Shown: positions 13,599 to 17,088 of the stretch, piece by piece
Position numbering within the stretch: the stretch's first letter is position 1
How the letters are laid out: each line of letters starts with the position of its first letter
NCBI GenBank assembly: GCA_964623735.1
Contig: CAZUVE010000047.1
Coordinates: 1-17,088, forward strand
Direction: 5' to 3'
Length of the DNA: 17,088 bases
Source of the DNA: SW-9-67-25 sp964623735
GTDB lineage: Archaea > Halobacteriota > Halobacteria > Halobacteriales > Haloarculaceae
Notes under the pieces: generated by a model
Told to the model about the DNA's origin: nothing
Seen by the model: only the letters and a program-made list of their open reading frames with translations
Databases searched by the model: none
Made by a program: the position numbers and the translations under genes

Positions 13599-15619
13599 CG
13601 GTCCGAATCGGCGTCGATACCGGGGGGACGTTCACCGACCTCGTCCTCTACGACGCCGAGACTGACACGGTCACGATCACGAAGACGCCCTCGACCCCCC
13701 CTGATTTCGATTGCGGGGTGCTGACCGGCGTCGACAAGATTCTCGACCGAACCGGTGTACGCGGCGAGGAGATCGGCTTCCTCAGCCACGGCACGACCGT
13801 CGGCACGAACGCAGTTCTCGAGGGTGAAATACCGGACATCGCGCTGATCACCAACGAAGGGCTCCGCGACGTCCTCGAGATCGGCGACCAGACGAGACCG
13901 GAACTGTACAACCTGCAAGCCGAGAAGCCCCCGGCGCTGATTCCTCGGCACCTGCGCCGGGAAGTCCCCGGCCGTCTCGACGCGGCTGGAGACGTGGTCG
14001 GTCCTCTGGACGAAACCCGGGTCCGGGAAGTCGCCGCCGATCTCGCCGAGACGGGCGTCGAGTCGGTTGTCGTCTCGATGCTGTTCTCGTATCTCGACCC
14101 GAGCCACGAGGAGCGCGTCGGCGAGATTCTCGCCGAGGAGGGAGTGGATTTTTCGCTATCCTCTGACGTCCACCCGGAGATACGCGAGTACGACCGGACC
14201 ATCACGACGGTCCTCAACGAGGCGATCAGGACGACCGTGCAGGAGTACTTCAGGCGACTCGACGAGGGAATCGCTACGCAGGGGATTGACGCCCCGCTGA
14301 ACGTGATGCACTCCGGGGGTGGCGTTTTCTCAACCAGCCAGGCGACTGACAAGGCCATCAGGACGGTGCTGTCGGGGCCAGCAGCGGGCGGGGTCGCTGC
14401 TCGCGAGGTCAGCGCTACCGAGGGGTTCGAGAACGCCGTCGGCATGGACATGGGCGGGACGAGCGCTGACGTCAGCATCATTCAGGACGGGAGCCTCGTG
14501 CGGACGACCGAGGGTGAGATCAACGACCTGCCGGTGAAGACACCGATGATCGATCTCAATACCGTCGGAGCCGGTGGTGGATCGGTTGCCTGGATCGACA
14601 AGGGCGGTGGCCTCCGGGTGGGCCCGAAGAGCGCCGGCGCCGACCCGGGTCCGGTCTGTTACGACCGCGGCGGTACCGATCCGACGCTGACCGACGCTAA
14701 TCTCCTCCTCGGGCGGCTCACCCCCGACAACTTCCTGGACGGCGACATGGAACTGGCTGTCGGGACGGCTCGCGCGGTGTTTGCCGAGACAGTCGCTGCC
14801 CCGCTCGATATCTCGGTCGAGCAGGCCGCACTCAGCGTCGTCGAGGTGGCCAACGCGAGCCTCGGACGGGAGATCCGTCGGGTCACCGTCGAACGGGGGA
14901 ACGATCCGAGCGAGTTCGCACTCGTCTCGTTCGGCGGTGCTGGCCCACTCCAGGCCCCCGCGGTCGCACAGGAAATGGACATGGACGCCGTGGTAGTGCC
15001 CCGGAATCCGGGTGTCCTGTCGGCACGCGGGTTGCTCGTCGCCGACGTGCGAATCGACGAGTCCGAAGCCTATCCCCGGGAACCGCCGGACACCGAGATT
15101 CTCGCAGACCGTCTCGCAGCTCTCGAAGACAGCCTCATGGAACGTGTCCGCGGGCAGGGATACGAGCGCGAGGCAGTGTCCGTCGACAGGGCGGTCGACG
15201 TACGCTACGAGGGACAGGCCTACGAGCTGACCATTCCGGTCCCCGAGGGGCCGGTCGACGACGCGACCCTCGAGGCCGTGATCGGGGGGTTCCACGACGC
15301 CCACGAGCAGCGCTACGGTCACGCAGTGCGGAGTGAACCGGTCGAGTTCATCACGCTACGGGCGAACGCAACCGTCCCGACACCGCCGTTGCACGACAAT
15401 CCCGAGTCGGCCGACGGCGACGCAATCAACGGTCGCCGTGAGGTGTTTTTCCCCGACGACGGCTTCCGGGAGACCACGCTCTACGACCGGTTGGCTCTCC
15501 AGCCCGGGACTGAGATTGCCGGCCCGGCCATCCTCGAAGAAACGGGATCGACGTCTATCGTTCCCCCGGAGGCGACGGCCCGGATCACCGACGACGGCAA
15601 CGTCGTCATCCCGCTGTAG
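13595..15619 (+). CDS. hyuA: Hydantoinase/oxoprolinase A family protein (HyuA-like)
   Basis: A protein of 674 residues. It has the actin/hexokinase-like ATP-binding fold of the family: phosphate-1 loop RIGVDTGGTFTDLVLYD (4-20), the LSHGTTVGTNAVLEG segment near 67-81, LSGPAAGGVAA near 260, the second loop GMDMGGTSADVSI near 283-295, NTVGAGGGSVAWID near 322-335 and VGPKSAGADPGPVCY soon after, then FGGAGPLQAP near 447. It is the ATP-using partner of HyuB. The start is the ATG overlapping the hyuB stop (ATGA), which implies translational coupling and matched amounts of both subunits. No transporter, racemase or carbamoylase lies next to the pair, so its pathway is open; the PLP-enzyme tail upstream may be the leftover of an earlier amino-acid gene. 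Key Gly and Asp residues are present and the gene appears intact. Confidence 0.93.
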   Translation: MTVRIGVDTGGTFTDLVLYDAETDTVTITKTPSTPPDFDCGVLTGVDKILDRTGVRGEEIGFLSHGTTVGTNAVLEGEIPDIALITNEGLRDVLEIGDQTRPELYNLQAEKPPALIPRHLRREVPGRLDAAGDVVGPLDETRVREVAADLAETGVESVVVSMLFSYLDPSHEERVGEILAEEGVDFSLSSDVHPEIREYDRTITTVLNEAIRTTVQEYFRRLDEGIATQGIDAPLNVMHSGGGVFSTSQATDKAIRTVLSGPAAGGVAAREVSATEGFENAVGMDMGGTSADVSIIQDGSLVRTTEGEINDLPVKTPMIDLNTVGAGGGSVAWIDKGGGLRVGPKSAGADPGPVCYDRGGTDPTLTDANLLLGRLTPDNFLDGDMELAVGTARAVFAETVAAPLDISVEQAALSVVEVANASLGREIRRVTVERGNDPSEFALVSFGGAGPLQAPAVAQEMDMDAVVVPRNPGVLSARGLLVADVRIDESEAYPREPPDTEILADRLAALEDSLMERVRGQGYEREAVSVDRAVDVRYEGQAYELTIPVPEGPVDDATLEAVIGGFHDAHEQRYGHAVRSEPVEFITLRANATVPTPPLHDNPESADGDAINGRREVFFPDDGFRETTLYDRLALQPGTEIAGPAILEETGSTSIVPPEATARITDDGNVVIPL

Positions 15620-15625
15620 GGTCGA

Positions 15626-15638
15626 TTTTAGTTTTGTT
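15626..15638 (+). terminator. T-rich terminator after hyuA
   Basis: The plus strand reads TTTTAGTTTTGTT a few bases past the hyuA stop. U-rich tracts without a hairpin are typical archaeal transcription terminators, and there is no gene directly downstream on this strand. Confidence 0.4.
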
Positions 15639-15815
15639 GCGCTCGTCCCGTGGCGTCTGTCCATCGGGCTGGCGTACTACGATTGCGGCTGTTGCACCGA
15701 ACTGACAGGGCACAAACGCTGTAACGGCGTCTCGCTTCGACAGACGTCCGTCACGATAGTTACGAAGGTATGGTTGTAATGGTACGGTTCCGTTTGGGGG
15801 CTCTCGTCCGGACTC

Positions 15816-15893
15816 GTAAGTCGGCTGTACGCGCGTGGGCACTGTCGGCACTCCGGGACGCAGAATATCTTCACATAGATATATCTAACAGTA
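15816..15893. repeat. F2e, diverged 78-bp palindromic element
   Basis: The left arm GTAAGTCGGCTGTACG and the right arm AGAATATCTTCACATAGATAT, ending TAACAGTA, match the F2 pattern, with a decayed centre GGCACTCCGGGACGC. The right flank is TAAAT, so the junction reads CAGTATAAATAT, again a TATA-box-like sequence. The rest of 15639-16062 contains no supported gene. Confidence 0.6.
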
Positions 15894-16062
15894 TAAATAT
15901 ACAATATGTATCCAGCAGATCTGCTCGCAGTCTGCGATCACAGAGGAGCTATCGCGGCTCTCGAGAAGACCGAGAACCAGACTTCAAGGGATTCTGACGC
16001 CGATTCATCGTTAGTATGACCCACCGTACTGTTTGTCTCGGAAGGCTCGTTCTCGCCTCGTC

Positions 16063-16200
16063 TTAGCGCTAATAATTTTATATAAATATATTAGCATTGG
16101 TAATATAGTATGTACAGTGTGGACAAAATATTATCTACGTAATATATAAAATTATAGCAGTAAAATAGACGAATTTACAAGAATAAAATTACGGCTCTAT
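16063..16200. other. AT-rich island beside the IS5 remnant
   Basis: Positions 16081-16200 contain 28 G or C in 120 bases (23 percent), far below the surrounding DNA. It starts with the perfect palindrome TTAGCGCTAA (16063-16072) and ends at ACGGCTCTATTGAATCG, which looks like the terminus of the adjacent IS5-type element. No coding frame or origin-type repeat is visible. Confidence 0.6.
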
Positions 16201-16224
16201 TGAATCGCCATAGGGCGTCTGAAT

Positions 16225-16421
16225 TCATGATGTGACGTACTGTTTGATGTTGTAGACAAGACACATCAGTGCAATCTCACGGAACTCCCGATACCATTCA
16301 CGCGCCCGGACGGACGAACCGTACGAGCGCTTGACCGCGGAGTTGGCTGTTTCGGTCATCGAGCGCTGATTGTAGAGATCGTCGTTGATTCGGGCGTTAT
16401 GAGCGTAATCGTCTGAGGAAC
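16225..16421 (-). pseudogene. IS5-family transposase, C-terminal fragment
   Basis: About 65 codons ending in a TGA. YAHNARINDDLYNQRSMTET followed by ANSAVKRSYGSSVRAREWYR and EFREIALMCLVYNIK is the well-known C-terminal region of haloarchaeal IS5-family DDE transposases, including the conserved E-containing helix (the YNQRSMTET segment with the catalytic Glu, then KR). The upstream part of the gene is missing: the frame runs at 16421 into repeat F3b. Some 25 bp past the stop, ACGGCTCTATTGAATCG may be the terminal inverted repeat of the IS. Not functional. Confidence 0.85.
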
Positions 16422-16502
16422 TATACCGGTGGACGTAAGCAATGATACATTCAGCCCGCACGTGACGCCCGAGATGTCTCAAACGTTACGTCCACCGGTA
16501 TA
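16422..16502. repeat. F3b, 81-bp palindromic element between two transposase fragments
   Basis: The termini TATACCGGTGGACGTAA and TTACGTCCACCGGTATA are perfect 17-bp inverted repeats. The inside is a looser palindrome (GATACATTCAG and GAGATGTCTC). The length is identical to F3a. In both copies the ninth-to-eleventh bases of the termini differ between elements (GTC in F3a, GTG in F3b), and in F3b both arms changed together. Confidence 0.85.
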
Positions 16503-16815
16503 ATATCGCCAAAACCGTCCTTGGCTGGGTGGCGAGGAAAGGTGAGATACGTCGTGTCGGAGACGACCAGCAGCTCGTCTCCGCCACTCACCCGTGATCG
16601 CTGTGCCTGCTTGTGAGCAGAGAGAATTTCGCTCGGTTCCACACTCTCATTATCGCAAAATCGGTATGTAGCCTTTGTGGACGCCCAGTCCTCGCAGGAA
16701 GCCGGGATGGACTCGGCAGGCGAGCTGCCGAGTTCATCCCCGAGTTGAACCAGTCGATCGGTAAGGCGTTGATCACCGAAATCTGCTGATCGAAACTCCA
16801 TTCGAATCCATCCTG
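16503..16815 (-). pseudogene. IS4-family transposase, N-terminal fragment
   Basis: About 100 codons. MEFRSADFGDQRLTDRLVQL begins the N-terminal DNA-binding region of Tn5/IS4-type transposases, and SIPASCEDWASTKATYRFCD is its most conserved stretch (PxxSIPxAC.xWAxTKAxYRFxxN). The first catalytic Asp is likely D82 in VVSDTTYLTF. After FPRHPAKDGFGDI the frame enters F3b, so the rest of the DDE domain is missing. The frame is also open upstream of the ATG at 16801 (GWIR) up to repeat F4, so the true N-terminus is probably lost there. The fragment is thus cut at both ends by two different repeats. Confidence 0.87.
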
Positions 16816-16897
16816 ATAGTGTTTAGTGTGACTGTGTACCGGTGCCTCACCACCTCGGGGTGGTGAGAGACCGGCAATGACTCACACTAAACACTAT
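16816..16897. repeat. F4, 82-bp palindromic element related to F1
   Basis: The termini ATAGTGTTTAGTGTGA and TCACACTAAACACTAT are perfect 16-bp inverted repeats. The centre is a perfect hairpin, CTCACCACC and GGTGGTGAG (16846-16867) with a TCGG loop. Between them lie CTGTGTACCGG on the left and CCGGCAATGACT on the right, the same asymmetric spacers as in F1. It is an F1 variant whose termini and hairpin have both been replaced by other, still self-complementary, sequences. Confidence 0.85.
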
Positions 16898-17066
16898 GAG
16901 ACATCCATGTCACACAACTGTCCTTCTTCATCAACTTCTGGTCGCCAACTCCGTGAACGCCCTCCCATCTTCCGACGTCAGTTCGTCAGCTACGGCGTTA
17001 GAACTTGTGGGTAAGAGACAGGGCTTTAGCCGTGGGTTAGCTTACGAGCTGTCTCGCCACGAGTGA
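16898..17066. other. Intergenic stretch with a possible IS200/IS605-type remnant
   Basis: No complete gene. On the minus strand a short open stretch (17041 down to the TGA at 16931-16933) reads SSNAVADELTSEDGRAFTEL and is acidic, so it may be the tail of a lost gene. GGCTTTAGCC near 17021-17031, within AGGGCTTTAGCCGTGGG, resembles hairpins often found at the ends of tnpB-carrying IS200/IS605 elements. GAGACAG and CTGTCTC flank it as an inverted repeat. Both readings are tentative. Confidence 0.3.
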
Positions 17067-17088
17067 TAGTGATTGCTGTAACTGTTTG
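17067..17088. repeat. F1e, left end of a further F1 element, cut by the window edge
   Basis: TAGTGATTGCTGTAACTGTT at the end of the window matches the F1 left terminus and the first inner bases. The rest lies outside. Confidence 0.6.

Noticed and set aside
11889..15322. Several minus-strand frames of 200-330 codons opposite hyuBA
   Set aside because: The plus-strand proteins have complete family motifs over their full length, and the minus frames show no family pattern.
16063..16200. Replication origin
   Set aside because: AT-rich DNA is present but there are no origin-recognition-box repeats and no orc1/cdc6 gene nearby.
1..17088. tRNA, rRNA or riboswitch genes
   Set aside because: I saw no cloverleaf, rRNA-like or known aptamer sequence by eye; a covariance search would be needed to exclude them firmly.

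Overview
The window looks like chromosomal or large-replicon DNA of a haloarchaeon (class Halobacteria). The encoded proteins are strongly acidic and the gene bodies are GC-rich with GC-rich third positions. Several genes have a TATA-like box about 25 bp before the ATG and no ribosome binding site, which fits leaderless transcripts. Several families are typical haloarchaeal ones: DUF4129, DUF1616, DUF5518, Tat-exported lipoproteins with Thr/Pro linkers, and haloarchaeal IS4 and IS5 transposases. The species cannot be told from this sequence.

Layout. Positions 1-2117 hold the end of a DUF4129-type membrane protein gene and a DUF1616 membrane protein, probably part of one envelope-associated cluster. 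Positions 2104-5316 are on the minus strand: a DUF457/YdjM-like membrane hydrolase, a VOC (glyoxalase-fold) protein and a one-chain ABC exporter. Positions 5374-6530 are a scar region: two convergent broken genes meet at a composite repeat, followed by a gene-free stretch with several palindromes. Positions 6529-9502 carry a Tat lipoprotein, a small DUF5518 membrane protein and a SAM methyltransferase, separated by repeats. Positions 9665-11264 hold an MFS transporter and the C-terminal half of a macro-domain protein. Positions 11622-15619 hold the tail of a threonine-synthase-like PLP enzyme, then an intact hyuB-hyuA pair with translationally overlapping genes. Positions 15620-17088 hold an AT-rich stretch and remnants of an IS5-type and an IS4-type transposase.

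The most striking thing is a dense set of short palindromic elements of about 78-82 bp, at least twelve in 17 kb. They fall into related families: F1 at 607, 5656, 7661, 8619 and 17067; F2 at 3214, 5594, 7989, 8755 and 15816; F3 at 6223 and 16422; F4 at 16816. Most copies start and end with a TA dinucleotide, have inverted termini and a central GC-rich hairpin, and contain no gene. They resemble miniature inverted-repeat elements (MITEs) of the TA-targeting IS630/Tc1-mariner kind, but no autonomous partner is visible here. Many of them sit exactly where a gene fragment stops, so they appear to mark deletion or recombination joints. One copy abuts, and partly supplies, the TATA box of the VOC gene.

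The intact genes do not form one pathway. Only hyuBA is a clear operon. The rest reads as an accessory region eroded by mobile elements.
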